Source of the DNA: Stomoxys calcitrans
Lineage: Eukaryota; Arthropoda; Insecta; Diptera; Muscidae
Reading direction: 5' to 3'
Length of the DNA: 64,000 nt
Assembly: GCF_963082655.1 (NCBI RefSeq)
Contig: NC_081552.1
Coordinates: 128,931,494-128,995,493 of the forward strand
How positions within the stretch are numbered: position 1 is the first letter of the stretch; each line of letters opens with the position of its first letter. Shown here one piece after another: positions 24,331 to 35,276 of this stretch. The position numbers were made by a program, and so were the translations under genes. The notes beneath the pieces are model-generated. The model made no database searches, was not told where the DNA came from, and saw only the letters and a program-made list of their open reading frames with translations.

Positions 24331-25310
24331 ATTTTGGTTTTTATCAGCAAATGGGGTCGTGATGGATCATCACACAACAAAACACGAGCTTTGTCGGACG
24401 AAATAAAGGAAGATATTGCTGCATTACCCATGATTGTTATAAACCAATCGGGAAGAAATATAAAAGTTGTGTTTCAAGTACCACTCACTATGATAGATGG
24501 AAAAGAAGCAAACTCATTCACTGGCCCAACTGGACATCTAATATTTGTGGAAAGAAAAATGGGCAATTCGAGGAAGAGTCTGACGAAAATTAAGTAAATG
24601 AAAATGCTCTCAATTTCGGTATTTCGCTCTGCACTGTAGAATTCGATTCATGGAATATTGTTGGCATTTATCATATGATCTTAAATATCGGACTAGCCCT
24701 GGAAACCGTGATGTCTCTGCTAGAAACAACCAAGATCTCCACAAAATGGGGCAAGAAGAGAAGAATCGACCCCAGTTGGAGTTTAAGCAAAAGAGACTTA
24801 AAATAGATAAACCTCTTTACGGATACGGAAGCACAAATGACGGCAACACAGCAAGGCGCTTTTTTGAGGACCTCGTATCGATATCTTAAATAACCGGTCT
24901 TGATGAACACTTGCTAAGACTATTCAAGGGAATTTTGGTGTGATCACATGTGACCAGGTGATAAATTCAACCAAATTTGAAGCATATAGTATTGATACAA
25001 ACAACATTTTAATTGATTTATATTCGTGGAAAGCTTTAACACCGACAGTACATAAAGTCTTAAATCACGGTAAGAAAATTGTGTAGTACAAGATACTTCC
25101 GTTAGCAGAACTTACAGAAGAAGCTCAGGAATCCCGAAACAGAGACGTTCAATAGTTTCGGTTTTCAATACCCCAAAGAACAGCAAAGTAAATGAAAATT
25201 ATGATTTGATTCATTGTTTATTGTTATCGTCTGATTCGGAACTATGCAGCATCAGAACTAAATGGCTAACTAAAATATGTGATGATATTGATAAGGACGG
25301 TCTCGAATGT
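24331..25310 (+). pseudogene. Transib transposase pseudogene
   Basis: This is a second, distinct Transib relative. It has 'KWGRDGSSHN' (first catalytic Asp at 24361-24363), 'LTMIDGKEAN' (second Asp at 24496-24498), 'LYGYGSTNDGNTARRFFED' near 24815-24870, the zinc histidine motif 'PTVHKVLNHG' near 25035-25065, and 'EEAQES' (catalytic Glu at 25129-25131). The intact protein at 38008 has the same motifs in the same order. Only 45 residues separate the first two aspartates, against 104 there, so a deletion of about 60 codons lies between them. The N-terminal half is missing and a SINE abuts the left edge. Several stops and frameshifts follow. No terminal repeats were recognised. Confidence 0.8.
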
Positions 25311-25775
25311 TTTCGCTATAAAACACATATTTTTAATCCAATTTTTTTTTAACTTTTGTAGGAGGCCTTTTTCTGGCCTAACACATTTATATTGCAAACC
25401 ATGGGCAAATCAATCAATGTTTAGTGTAGGCCCCATATATGGTTCCATTTCACATAAGGAGAGTTTTACATTGAGTTTAATGAAGTCTAGATCAAATTTA
25501 GGATAGATAGAATCCGAGTTTAGGATAAGGTATATTGCGTAAATAAGGCGGTCGGTTTTCATCGCTTATGATGACGACAATAAAAAAATTTGGAATATTC
25601 GACTTTTTTGAAAAATGAACTTTTAAGATGCCCATATATAAAATCGGAGAGGATAGAGATATTTTCATAATTGTTGCTGTCTTTTGTAGTAGAAGTGATA
25701 CAGGGAAACACATGTTCAATAAAATGTGACGTAGTACTTGTTTTTCAAAGTGAATATAGCATTTCTTGAAAATCT
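25311..25775. other. No gene recognised
   Basis: Non-coding sequence 3' of the Transib pseudogene. It may include that element's 3' untranslated part, but I found no CACnnTG-type end. Confidence 0.4.
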
Positions 25776-26888
25776 TTTTATGCCCTCCACCATAGGATGG
25801 GGGTATACTAATTTCGTCATTCTATTTGTAACACCTCGAAATAGACGCATAAAACCCCATAAGGTATATATATTCTTGATCATCATGACATTTTAAGTCG
25901 ATCTAGCCATGTCCGTCCGTCTGTCTGTCGAAAGCACGCTTACTTTCGAAGGAGTAAAGCTAGCCGCTTGAAATTTTGCACAAATATTTCTTATTATTGT
26001 TGGTCGGTTGGCATAGTAAATAGGCTGCCATATAAACCGATCATGGGTCTTGACTTCTTGAGCCTCTAGAGGGCGCAAATCTGGTCCGATTTCTTTGAAA
26101 TTATGCAAGTTTTGGTATCACTTGCAACAACTGTGTTAAGTATGGTTCACATCGGTTTGTAACCTGATGTAGCTGCCTTATAAACCGATCTCGGGTCTTG
26201 ATTTCTTCAGCTGTTAGAGGGCGCAATTTTTATCCGATTTGGCTGTAATTTTGCACGTGGTGTTTTGGTATCACTTTCAACAACTGTGCAGAGTATGGTT
26301 CAAATCAGTTCATAACTTGGTATAGCTGCCATATAAACAGATCTTGGATCTTGAATTCTTGAACCACTAGAGGGCGCAGGTTTCATACGATTTGGCTGAA
26401 ATTTCGCATGAGGTGTTTTGGTATCACTTCCAACAACTATGCAAAGTATGGCGCAAATCGGTACATAACCTTATATAGCTGCCATATAAGCCGATCTGGG
26501 ATAATGACTTCTAGAGCCTCTAGAGGGTGAAATTCTAATCCGATTTGACAGAAATTTAGTACAATTGTTTCTCCCATGCGTGTTCAATATGGTCTGAATC
26601 GATATATAGCTTGATACTGCTCCCATATAAATCAATCTCCTGATTTAGCTTCTTAAGCCCCTACAAGGCTCATTCTTATCCGAATGTACCGATATATTAT
26701 ACTACGACTTCTACAATGTTCATTCATTCAAATTTAGTTATGGTCCGAATCGGACTATAATTTGATATAGCTCAATTAGCATAACAGTTCTTATTCATTG
26801 TACTTTTGTTTGCTAAAAAGATATACCGCGTAAAGAACGCGATCCATGGCGGATTCGGCCTGGCCGAACTTAGCACGCTCTTACTTGT
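25776..26888 (-). mobile_element. Family A element, copy A13, diverged
   Basis: Minus-strand copy with both ends recognisable: a worn hairpin (TATGCCCTCCACC) at the left and CGGCCTGGCCGAACTTAGCA then TACTTGT at the right. It has about five diverged unit motifs and looks like one of the oldest A copies. Confidence 0.75.
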
Positions 26889-27229
26889 TTTTAGCATTTT
26901 GGCTGCCATTAATCTATTTATGGCATGGATATGGCGGGACATACTTGAAATTGTTGGGAACATTTTAAGCTTTAATTCAAGCTCATAAATCATTAAAAGA
27001 TCCTCTTGGAACTTTTTGGCCAGTGTGAAACTTTTAAAATTAAATATTGGTCTCAAGATAACGGGGTGGTTTAATATCGAAAAGAGTCAAAGTAGTCCTA
27101 AACAATTTTCTTAACACCTTCACTTTGTGAAAATGGAAAAAAAGATAATGCTTTCGTGGCCAAAGTTTGCGAAAACTTGAAGAAAATTGGAGTATCTTTT
27201 TTGAAAAATTTTGCAAATTTTTGATAAAA
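26889..27229. other. No gene recognised
   Basis: AT-rich spacer between two family A copies. The short Lys- and Phe-rich frames are not protein-like. Confidence 0.5.
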
Positions 27230-28384
27230 ACAAGTAAAAGTACCCTCCACCATTGATCGCATTTGTCGAGTTCTTTTCCCGGCATCTCTTCTTAGGCAAA
27301 AAAAGGAGATAAGAAAAGATTTGCTCTGCTATTAGAGCGATATCAAGATATGGTCCGGTTTGGGCCACAGTTAAATTATATGTTTGAGACCTGTGTAAAC
27401 TGTCAGCCAATTCGAATAAGAATTGCGATCTTTGGGGGCTCAAGAAGGAAAAACAGAGAGATCGATTTATATGAAGGTGTATCGGGCAATAGACCGATAC
27501 AGACCATAATAAACACGTATGTTGATGGTCATGAGAGAATCCGTCGTACAAAATTTCAGGCAAATCGGATAATGATTGCGACCTCTAGAGGCTCAAGAAG
27601 TCAAGATCCCAGATCGGTTTATATGGCAGCTATATCAGGTTATTAACCGATTTGAACCTTATTTGACACAGTTGTTGGTTGTACGAATAAAATACGTCGT
27701 GCAAAATTTCATTCTAATCGGATAAGAATTGCGCACTCTAGAGGCTCAAGAAGTCAAGACCCAAGATCGGTTTATATGGCAGCTATATCATGTCATGGAC
27801 CGATTTGAACCGTACTTGGCACAGTAGTTTGATATCATAACAAAACACGTCGTGGAAAATTTAGTTCCAATCGGATAAGATTTGCGCACTCTAGAGGCTC
27901 AAGAAGTCAAGACCCAAGATCGGTTTATATGGCAGCTATATCAAGTTATGAACCGATTTGAACCATACTTGGCACAGTTGTTGGATAGCATAACAAAACA
28001 CGTCGTGCAAAATTTTATTTCAATCGGATAAGAATTGTGCACTCTAGAGGTTCAAGAATCAAGACCCAAGATCGGTTTATATGGCTGCTATATCCAAACA
28101 GGGACCGATATGGCCCATTTAGAATCCCAACAGACCTACACTAATAAGAAGTATTTGTGCAAAATTTCAAGCGGCTAGCTTTAGTCCTTCGCAAGTTAGC
28201 GTACTTTCGACAGACAGACAGACGGACGTACGGACATGACTAGATCGACATAAAAAATCGCGACAATCAAGAATATATATATACTTGATGGGGGTCTCAG
28301 ACGAATATTTCGAGTAGTTACAAACAGAATGACGAAATTAGTATACGAAATTAGTATGAGAAAATTAGTATAGAGGGTATAAAA
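27230..28384 (+). mobile_element. Family A element, copy A4
   Basis: The 5' end has lost the palindrome: 'ACAAGTAAAAG' joins straight to 'TACCCTCCACC'. It has five unit motifs. The 3' hairpin is scrambled, with 'GAAATTAGTATACGAAATTAGTA' type local duplication before 'GAGGGTATAAAAA'. Confidence 0.75.
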
Positions 28385-29140
28385 ATATTTTTCATTTTGA
28401 AGACGATGCCAGTTGTAAACTGCTTCTGTGAAATTTAAAGTTTATAGCTTAAAGAATGACTGAGTTCTTAAAAAACACTGAAAAAAAACTAACTCAAAAT
28501 TCTGATCTTTTAAAATTAAACAACTCATTACTCGTTCACGGTATACGATGGCATGGTGCGGTATGCATATTTTTCTTAGATCTCGTCAATCTTTTTCTCT
28601 AGAGTCAAAAGTTATGGCCCCCAGAAAGTTGAAGTGGTCAACTTTGACACTCTGTATATGGACCCACGGCAGTAATTTCGTGAAAGCTTATGTCCTCCTC
28701 TACAAATGTCTAGAAACGCTAAGATCATAAGATAAAAAGTTGCAGACTTCTTTCCATTTTTTTTGCCGTTTGGCCCACTGTGCGTCGAGTACAGCAAATT
28801 GACTGGTTGAAGCTTGAGAATGATGCATCATCTTATTTACTGCCTTCACATTCTGCTTCGTTTGCATTGCGTACAATTGTCGTTGCGCACACAAATTGTT
28901 AACAAACAACAATTGCATTCAATTGTCTGTGTCCTATTTGAACCAGGGATTCGGAGTGGAGCATGGAGCGGAGCATGCACATTTTTTTTGGTTAACTAAC
29001 TTGTTATTTTGGCGAATTGGAACAAAAATTTTATGTTCTTAAATTAACGCGAGATAAGTTCAGAGTTAACTTTTGTAAAATCGTTATCTATCACATATTA
29101 AAGATTCGATTTCTACCAATTTTAAAAGTTTCCTCTTAAA
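28385..29140. other. No gene recognised; possible solo Transib-like end
   Basis: No frame longer than 72 codons and no recognised protein. A CACTGTG heptamer at 28776-28782 is followed by CGTCG, which resembles a Transib right end next to a CGNCG-type target. No partner end was found. The rest is unassigned. Confidence 0.35.
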
Positions 29141-29365
29141 GTCAAAATGAGAAAAACGAGCCAATTTTGGTCGGGCCAAATCTTGTATAATATCCACCAT
29201 TGATCGCATTTGGAAGTTCTTTGCACGGTTTCTCTTTATAGGCAGAAACAGAAAAGGATCAAGAAACAAATTTTTTGGATTTTTATACCTGCCACCATAC
29301 AATTGGGGGCGAAATTCATTGAATCATTCCATTTGCAGCACAACCATTTCTGACCCTAAAAAGTA
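29141..29365 (+). repeat. Degenerate DINE-1-like fragments
   Basis: 29148-29215 is a worn family A 5' end ('CCAATTTTGGTCGGGCCAAA', 'ATATCCACCATTGATCGC'). 29280-29365 resembles the 3' hairpin and core start of family B in minus orientation ('TTTTTATACCTGCCACC'). The mariner-like element that follows appears to interrupt the core at its 'AAAGTA' text. Confidence 0.55.
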
Positions 29366-30243
29366 AAGGGTGATTTTTTAGCTATTATCTTTTTGACAAC
29401 ACTGGTTTAAACAGCTCACGCACGTTTCGTGTTTTGTTTCACCAGTTTGGTCTATGAGTTAACCATGAATCGTTTTACAGACGAACAACGCTTGTAAATG
29501 ATTGAATTTTATTATCAAAATGCGTGCTATATTAAAAAGTTCATCGCGCTTCTCTCTTTTATGGACGAAGTCCATTTTTGGCTCAATGGGTACATAAATA
29601 AGCAGAATTGTCGATATTGGAGTGAAGATCAGCCAGAAGCATTGCAAGAGCTACCAATGCATCCTGAAAAAGTCACAGTTTGGTGCGGTTTATTGGCTGG
29701 TGGCATCATTAGACCGTACTTCTTCAAATATGATGCGAATCATAACGTAACTGTGAATGGTGAGCGCTACCGTGAGATATTCAACTTTTTGCCCAAAATG
29801 CAAGATTTCGACTTGCATGACCTATGGTTTTAACAAGACGGGGCCACATGCTACATAGCACGCGTAACAAAGGACTTATTGCAAAGGCGTTCGGTTTACA
29901 TTTTATTTCACATTGGCCGCCCAGATCGTGCGATTTAACGCCTTTTGACTATTTTTTGTGGGGCTATGTTAAAGGTCATGCCTATACATGACAAGAAAGA
30001 CTACATTGAAGCATTTATTCGTGAGATACTGGTCGAAATGTTAGAAAGAGAGTGCAAAAAATTGACTAAGCGGATGGACCATTTGAGGTGCAGTCACGGT
30101 CAACATTTGCATGAAATAATCTTCAAACATTAAATTATATTAATTAAATTATACCGTACATTCAAATAAAGATTTCATGCATTTTTCTGAATTCTATGCT
30201 TTTTTTTGAAAAACTTTCTTATCCCTCTTAAAAAATCAAGCTT
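29366..30243 (+). mobile_element. Mariner-like element, copy 1
   Basis: The left end reads AAGGGTGATTTTTTAGC after a TA at 29364-29365. The right end is a worn version of the same sequence (AAAAAATCAAGCTT) near 30230-30243. It encloses a broken transposase. The same terminal motif is perfect at 51227-51832. Confidence 0.75.
29465..30133 (+). pseudogene. Mariner-like transposase pseudogene, copy 1
   Basis: It starts with the ATG at 29465 (MNRFTDEQRL, then a stop) and 'IEFYYQNACY', the start of the DNA-binding region. It then jumps straight to 'FMDEVHFWLNGYINKQNCRY', which holds the first catalytic Asp, so most of the helix-turn-helix region is deleted. The second Asp is in 'QDGATCYIA', preceded by a stop in place of Gln. 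The third lies in decayed 'RSCDLTPFDYFLWG' text near 29930-29965. The C-terminus 'LHEIIFKH' ends at a stop at 30131-30133. A Tc1/mariner DDxD enzyme would cut the element ends, but this copy is dead. Confidence 0.8.
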
Positions 30244-30553
30244 TGGAAGGAGCTGATACTCGCCATTCCAAATTTCAAAGCGCTAATCACGATATAATCC
30301 GATATACCCAGTCATCAGGCCTAACCTGACGGCGTTCTGAAAACGTATCTAACCACGTTCCAGCTTGATAGTTCTATGTTTGAAGACATAAGTGGCAATC
30401 CAAATAAGAAATTAGGAAGTTCTATCTCTTTGCTGTGAGGAGACTAAAGAATATCTAATGTGTGGCTGGTTGGTAAGAAAGAGATATGTTGATAGATTTT
30501 TAAAAGAGTAACCACTTGGTAACTACATACAAGTCGTTTATTGTTAATAAAAA
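30244..30553. other. No gene recognised
   Basis: 310-bp spacer. No protein or repeat family is recognised. Confidence 0.5.
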
Positions 30554-31589
30554 ACAAGAAAAAGCGTGCTGGGCCGGGCCCACCACCATGGATTCTGCTA
30601 AAAATGTATACAAAATAAATTTAGTTGAAGGGCATAATAATATTGTACATACTAAACTTCGGTCAAACTAGCAAAAATTAAAGCTTCTAGGAACCGAACA
30701 AGGATGATCGAGAGGCCGGTTTACATGGGTCATACACTGATGTGGACCGTATTCAGCACAGTTGTTGGAAGTCGTAACAGAATACAACATGCAAAATATC
30801 AGCCAAATCGGACAAAAATATCGGTTTGTAAGGTCTCAAGTCAAGTCGGGAGCTATATCAGGTTATAGACCATTTTAGACCGTACTTCGCACAGTTGTTA
30901 AAAGTAATAACAAAACACTACGTGCTCAATTTCACCCAAATCGGACAAAAATTGCGGCTACCAGTGGCTCAAGAAGTCAAAGCGGAAGTACGGTTTATAT
31001 GGGAGCTAAATCTAGATCTGAATTGATATGGCCCATTTGAAATCTCCAATGAAATACATACATAGTAAGCAAAATTGCAAATTTTGCCCATGAACATTCC
31101 ACTAAGGAACAGGGGCAACATATCAATGAGTGCAGTCGGATTCAAGTTTTAAGCTTAATGATAAAGGGCCTCCTTTTTGTAGCCGAGTCCGAACGGCGTG
31201 CCGCAGTGCGACACCTCTTTGGAGAGAAGTTTTAAGTGGCATAGTACCTCACAAATAATGCCAGCACTAGGAGGGGAAAACCACCGCTGAATATTTTTCT
31301 GATGGTTTCGCCAGGATTCGAACCCAGGCGTTCAGCGTCATAGGCGGACATGCTGACCTCTGCGCTACGGTGGCCTCCAAAAACTAAGTATTTGAGCAAA
31401 ATTTCCAGTGGCTAGCTTTACGCGTTCGACCGCTATTGTGATTTCGCCAGACGGACGGGCATGGCTAGATCGAATAGAGACGGTCAAGAATAAATATTCT
31501 GTATGGGGTCTTAGACGAATATTTCGAGGTCTTACAAACGGAATGACTAGATTCCTATACCCCCATCCCATGGTGATGGGTATAAAAAA
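30554..31589 (+). mobile_element. Family A-like element, copy A14, old and SINE-interrupted
   Basis: The left end is ACAAGAAAAAGCGTGC with a shortened palindrome that runs into CCACCACCATGG. About three diverged unit motifs lie between 30720 and 31020. A minus-strand SINE (31077-31374) splits it. The 3' part resumes with 'AGTATTTGAGCAAAATTTCC', a short GACGGACGGGC tract, the core near 31480-31510 and a hairpin ending GGTGATGGGTATAAA. Divergence in every segment makes this one of the oldest A-type copies. Confidence 0.75.
31077..31374 (-). mobile_element. tRNA-derived SINE, copy 2
   Basis: Minus-strand copy of the SINE at 24036. The tRNA-like head is at the right (B box complement GGATTCGAACC near 31314-31324, A box complement near 31358-31368) and the tail is at the left (GCAAATTTTGCCCATGAAC). 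It is full length by comparison and nested within family A copy A14. Confidence 0.8.
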
Positions 31590-31629
31590 ACGACTAGACC
31601 ATTTCGTGAGATAAGACGTTCTTCAAACT

Positions 31630-32120
31630 TGGTTTCCTATAAATTAATTGTGACATTCGCTGTGTGGATTGTGGCGCGTCCTGTTGGAACCACATGTCCT
31701 CCAAGTCCATATCATCCAATTTGGGCCAAAAACATTCTGGTCCTGGTCATAACGGAAGAAGTACAGCCCAATGACGCCGCCAACCCAAAAACCGCAACAA
31801 ACCGTAATTTTTCCGGGATGTAATTATGACTCATAGAGTACGTGTGGGATGCTGTCTTATCTGTAATGCATATTTTGCTTACTGACGAATCCATTCATCC
31901 AGAAATGAGCTTCATCGCTGAAGAAGATTTTTCGATGAAAACGTGAGGCCACGGACCACGAATTTCGGTAGTAAAATTTAATAACTTCGACTCGATGTTG
32001 TTTGTCGTTTGCTGTCCCTATCGATTTCCTTTTGAAGCGTCCCTGAAAAAAACCCTGTATTAGGCGGTGATGATATTTTGAATATTTTTTTATCAAAAAT
32101 TTTTTCCTGCTGCACAATAA
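31630..32120 (-). pseudogene. Mariner-like transposase pseudogene, copy 3
   Basis: On the minus strand, 'ANDKQHRVEVIKFYYRNSWSV' text (start near 32016) runs directly into 'HRKIFFSDEAHFWMNGFV' (first catalytic Asp) at 31857-31960. The DNA-binding segment is therefore missing at the same place as in the copies at 29465 and 51227. Downstream, in another frame, come 'LHPEKITVCCGFWVGGVIG' and, after a further deletion, decayed text near the second catalytic Asp. It is a different subfamily from the other two by sequence. No terminal repeats were recognised. Confidence 0.7.
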
Positions 32121-32164
32121 ATGAAGTTATGACTAAAATAACATTTGTTCCACTTAAATATTGA

Positions 32165-33462
32165 ACAAGTAAGAGCATGCTAAGTTCGGCCGGGCCGAAT
32201 CATGGATCGCATTTGTCGTGTTCTTTTCCTGGCATCTCTTCTTAGGCAAAAAAGGATATAAGAAAAGATTTGCTTTGCTATTAGAGCGATATTAAGATAT
32301 GGTCCGGTTTGGACCAAAATTAGATTATATATTGGAGACCTGTGTAAAATGTCAGCCAATTCGATAAGAATTGCACCCTTTGGGGGCTCAAGAAGTAAAA
32401 TAGAGAGATCGATTTATATGGGAGCTGTATCGGTCTATAGACCGATTCAGACCATAATAAACACGTATGTTGATGGCCATGAGAGAATCCGTCGTACAAA
32501 TCAGGCAAATCGGATAATAATTGCGACCTCTAGAAGCTCAAGTAGCCAAGTCCCCAGATCGGTTTATATGACAGCTATATCAAGTTATGAACCGATTTGA
32601 ACCATACTTGGCACAGTTGTTGGATATTATAACAAAACACGTCGTGCCAAAATTCATTCAAATCGGATAAGAATTGCACAATCTAGAGGCTCAAGAAATC
32701 AAGACCCAAGATCGGTTTATATGGTAGCTATATCAGGTTATGAATCGATTTGAACCATACTTGGCACAGTTGTTGGATATCATAACAAAACACGTCGTGC
32801 AAAATCTCATTGCAATCGTATAATAATTGCGCACTCTAGAGGCTCAAGAAGTCAAGACCCAAAATCGGTTTATATGGCAGCTATATCAGGTTATGAACCG
32901 ATTTGAACCATACTTGACAAGTTGTTGGACATCTTAACAAAACACGTCGTGCGAAATTTCGTTGCAATAGGATAAGAATTGCGCACTCTAGAGGCTCAAG
33001 AAGTCAAGACCCAAGATCGGTTGATATGGCAGCTATATCAGGTTATGGACCGATTTGAACCATACTTGACACAGTTGTTGGATATCATAACGAAACACGT
33101 CGTGCCAAAATTCATTCAAATCGGATAAGAATTGCGCCCTCTCGAGGCTCAAGAAGTCAAGACCCAAGATCGGTTTATATGACAGCTATATCAAAACATG
33201 GACCGATATGGCCCATTTACAATACCAACTGACCTACACTAATAAGAAGTATTTGTGCAAAATTTCAAGCGGCTAGCTTTACTCCTTCGAAAGTTAGCGT
33301 GCTTTCGACAGGCGGACGGACGGACATGCCTAGATCGACATAAAATGTCACGACGATCAAGAATATATATACTTTATGGGGTCTCAGACGAATATTTCGA
33401 GTAGTTACAAACTGAATGACGAAATTAGTATACCCCCCATCCTATGGTGGAGGGTAGAAAAA
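32165..33462 (+). mobile_element. Family A element, copy A5
   Basis: The palindrome is present, but the TATACCCTCCACC arm is deleted ('GGGCCGAATCATGGATCGC'). It has six unit motifs. The GGAC tract is short (33312-33325), and the 3' hairpin is intact except for a final GGGTAGAAAAA. Confidence 0.8.
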
Positions 33463-33465
33463 CAG

Positions 33466-34794
33466 TAAGGAAGGGCAAAAGTCGGTCGGTGCCGACTGTA
33501 TAATAACCTACACCTACCCTATAAGTACAATGTGGGAGCTATATCCAATTCTGATAATATTTTGATTGACTTCGGCGAGCAAATATGTTCAAACTGTAGT
33601 AACTACGGTTGACAAATGACAACATTATTGGAAAGTCCCTAAAATCTGACGAACATATATATAGCATCTATATATAATTCTATTCCGATTTCAAGCAAAC
33701 TTCTCAGATAAGGCGTTGTACAAAGTTTTGGGAAGATTGGTTAATAAATGCGATTGCAATGGTTCTAGGAGTGAAAATCGGGCGATATATATAAAATTTG
33801 TTCCGCCAAATTTCGAGAGAATGGGTTAACAATTGACCATTTTATAACATTATTACTGCAAATCGGACGAACATATATATTGGAGCTATATCTAAATCTG
33901 AACCGATTTCAAACAAACTTCTCATATATTGTGGTAGTGGATGAGGAAGGCGTTGTACAAAATGTTCGAAAGATTGGTCAATATTTGCGCTTGTATTGGC
34001 TCTAGGAGTCAAAATCGGGATATATATATGAGAGCTATATCTAAATTTGATGCGATTTCCATGAAATTCACCAGTAATGTCGAGAGTCATAAAAAATCCT
34101 TCCTGCCAAATTTCGACAGAATTGCTTAACAAATTACCATTTTATTTCATTTATGCAAATCGGGCGAACATATATATGGGAGCTATATCCAAATCTGGAC
34201 CGATTTCAAGCAAACTTATCAGATATTGTGGTAGTCCTCGAGGAAAGTGTTGTGCAATATTTTGCCGAGATTGGCCAATAAATGTGTTTGCAGCTGCTCT
34301 AGGAGTGATAATCTGGCGATATATTTATATATGAGAGCTATATCTAAATCTGAGCCGATTTCCATGAAAATCACCAGTAATATTGAGAGTGGTAAAAAAA
34401 ACCCTCCTGGGAAATTTCGAGAGAATCGGTTAATAAATGACCATTTTATTGCATTATTACTGAAAATCGGACACACATATATATGGGAGCTATATCCAAA
34501 TATGAACCGATTTTTTCCAATTTCAATAGGCTTCGTATCAAGGCCGAAAAACATACCTGTACCAAATTTTAAGACGATCGGATGAAAACTGCGACCTGTA
34601 CTTTGTACACAAATTAACATGGACAGACAGACAGGCAGACAGACGGACATAGCTAAATCGAATCAGAAAGTGATTCTGAGTCGATCGGTATACTTATCAA
34701 TGGCCCTATCTTTCATCCTTTTGGGTGTTACAAACTACAATAATTCACTAAGTTATAATACCCTGTACCACAGTAGTGGTGTGGGGTATAAAAA
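33466..34794 (+). mobile_element. DINE-1-like family D element, copy D1
   Basis: The left end is AAGGAAGGGCAAAAGTCGGT then GTGCCGACT. The right end has a (GACA)n tract at about 34622-34646 and a hairpin made of TACCCTGTACCACAGT and GTGGTGTGGGGTATA at 34760-34792. The interior has 'GAGCTATATC' at 33883, 34032, 34180, 34335 and 34487, which is a spacing of about 148-155 bp. Alternate units resemble each other most, giving a higher-order period of about 300 bp. The layout matches families A and B, but the sequence is clearly distinct. Confidence 0.75.
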
Positions 34795-34821
34795 TCCATT
34801 AAATATATTAATGTCATCTCC

Positions 34822-34853
34822 ATTAAAAATACTTGCAAAGTAGTATTTTTAAT
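34822..34853. repeat. Perfect hairpin, 12-bp arms
   Basis: Arms at 34822-34833 (ATTAAAAATACT) and 34842-34853 are exact reverse complements around an 8-nt loop. It directly abuts the larger hairpin that starts at 34854. Confidence 0.85.
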
Positions 34854-34924
34854 CCGTAGGATAGGTCCTGAGACAGTTCCAAAAGGATGAGTATTTTGGA
34901 ACTGTCTCAGGACCTATCCTACGG
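34854..34924. repeat. Perfect hairpin, 31-bp arms
   Basis: 34854-34884 and 34894-34924 are exact reverse complements over 31 bp, with a 9-nt loop (GGATGAGTA). The left arm starts CCGTAGGATAGGTCCTGAGA. No flanking gene makes it look like a transcription terminator. It could be the fused ends of a small inverted-repeat element. Confidence 0.9.
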
Positions 34925-35084
34925 TGTTAGAATGGTGGCAATGGCTCACCTCGAGCGACAAACCCTTATAAAAGTGATAGGTGTTTTCCATATAAGGGGA
35001 CGGGAAATGACACCGTTCCCTATCACCAGAGAAACTATCCCGTGACGGGTGTGAGACCTATCCCATTTCCCGTAGGGAAGTTAG

Positions 35085-35276
35085 AAGTCATAGAAAAACA
35101 CCACCTTCAAAATTTCAGGCAAATCGAGTAATAATTGCGCCCTCCAGATGCTCAGAAAGTCTAAGTGGGAGATCGCTTTATATGGCATCTATATCAAGTT
35201 ATCAACCGATTTAGACCATACATGGAACAGTTGTAGGAAGTCATACCAAAACGATATGCGCGGATGATAATTGCGC
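35085..35276 (+). repeat. Isolated ~150-bp unit of family A type
   Basis: This contains one diverged unit ('CCTCCAGATGCTCAGAAAG', 'CGCTTTATATGGCATCTATATC', 'CCGATTTAGACCATAC') with no element ends. It runs straight into an RTE-like LINE. Confidence 0.6.

Noticed and set aside
34854..34924. Rho-independent terminator
   Set aside because: Perfect stem, but no flanking gene, no U-tract of the right kind, and a eukaryotic context.
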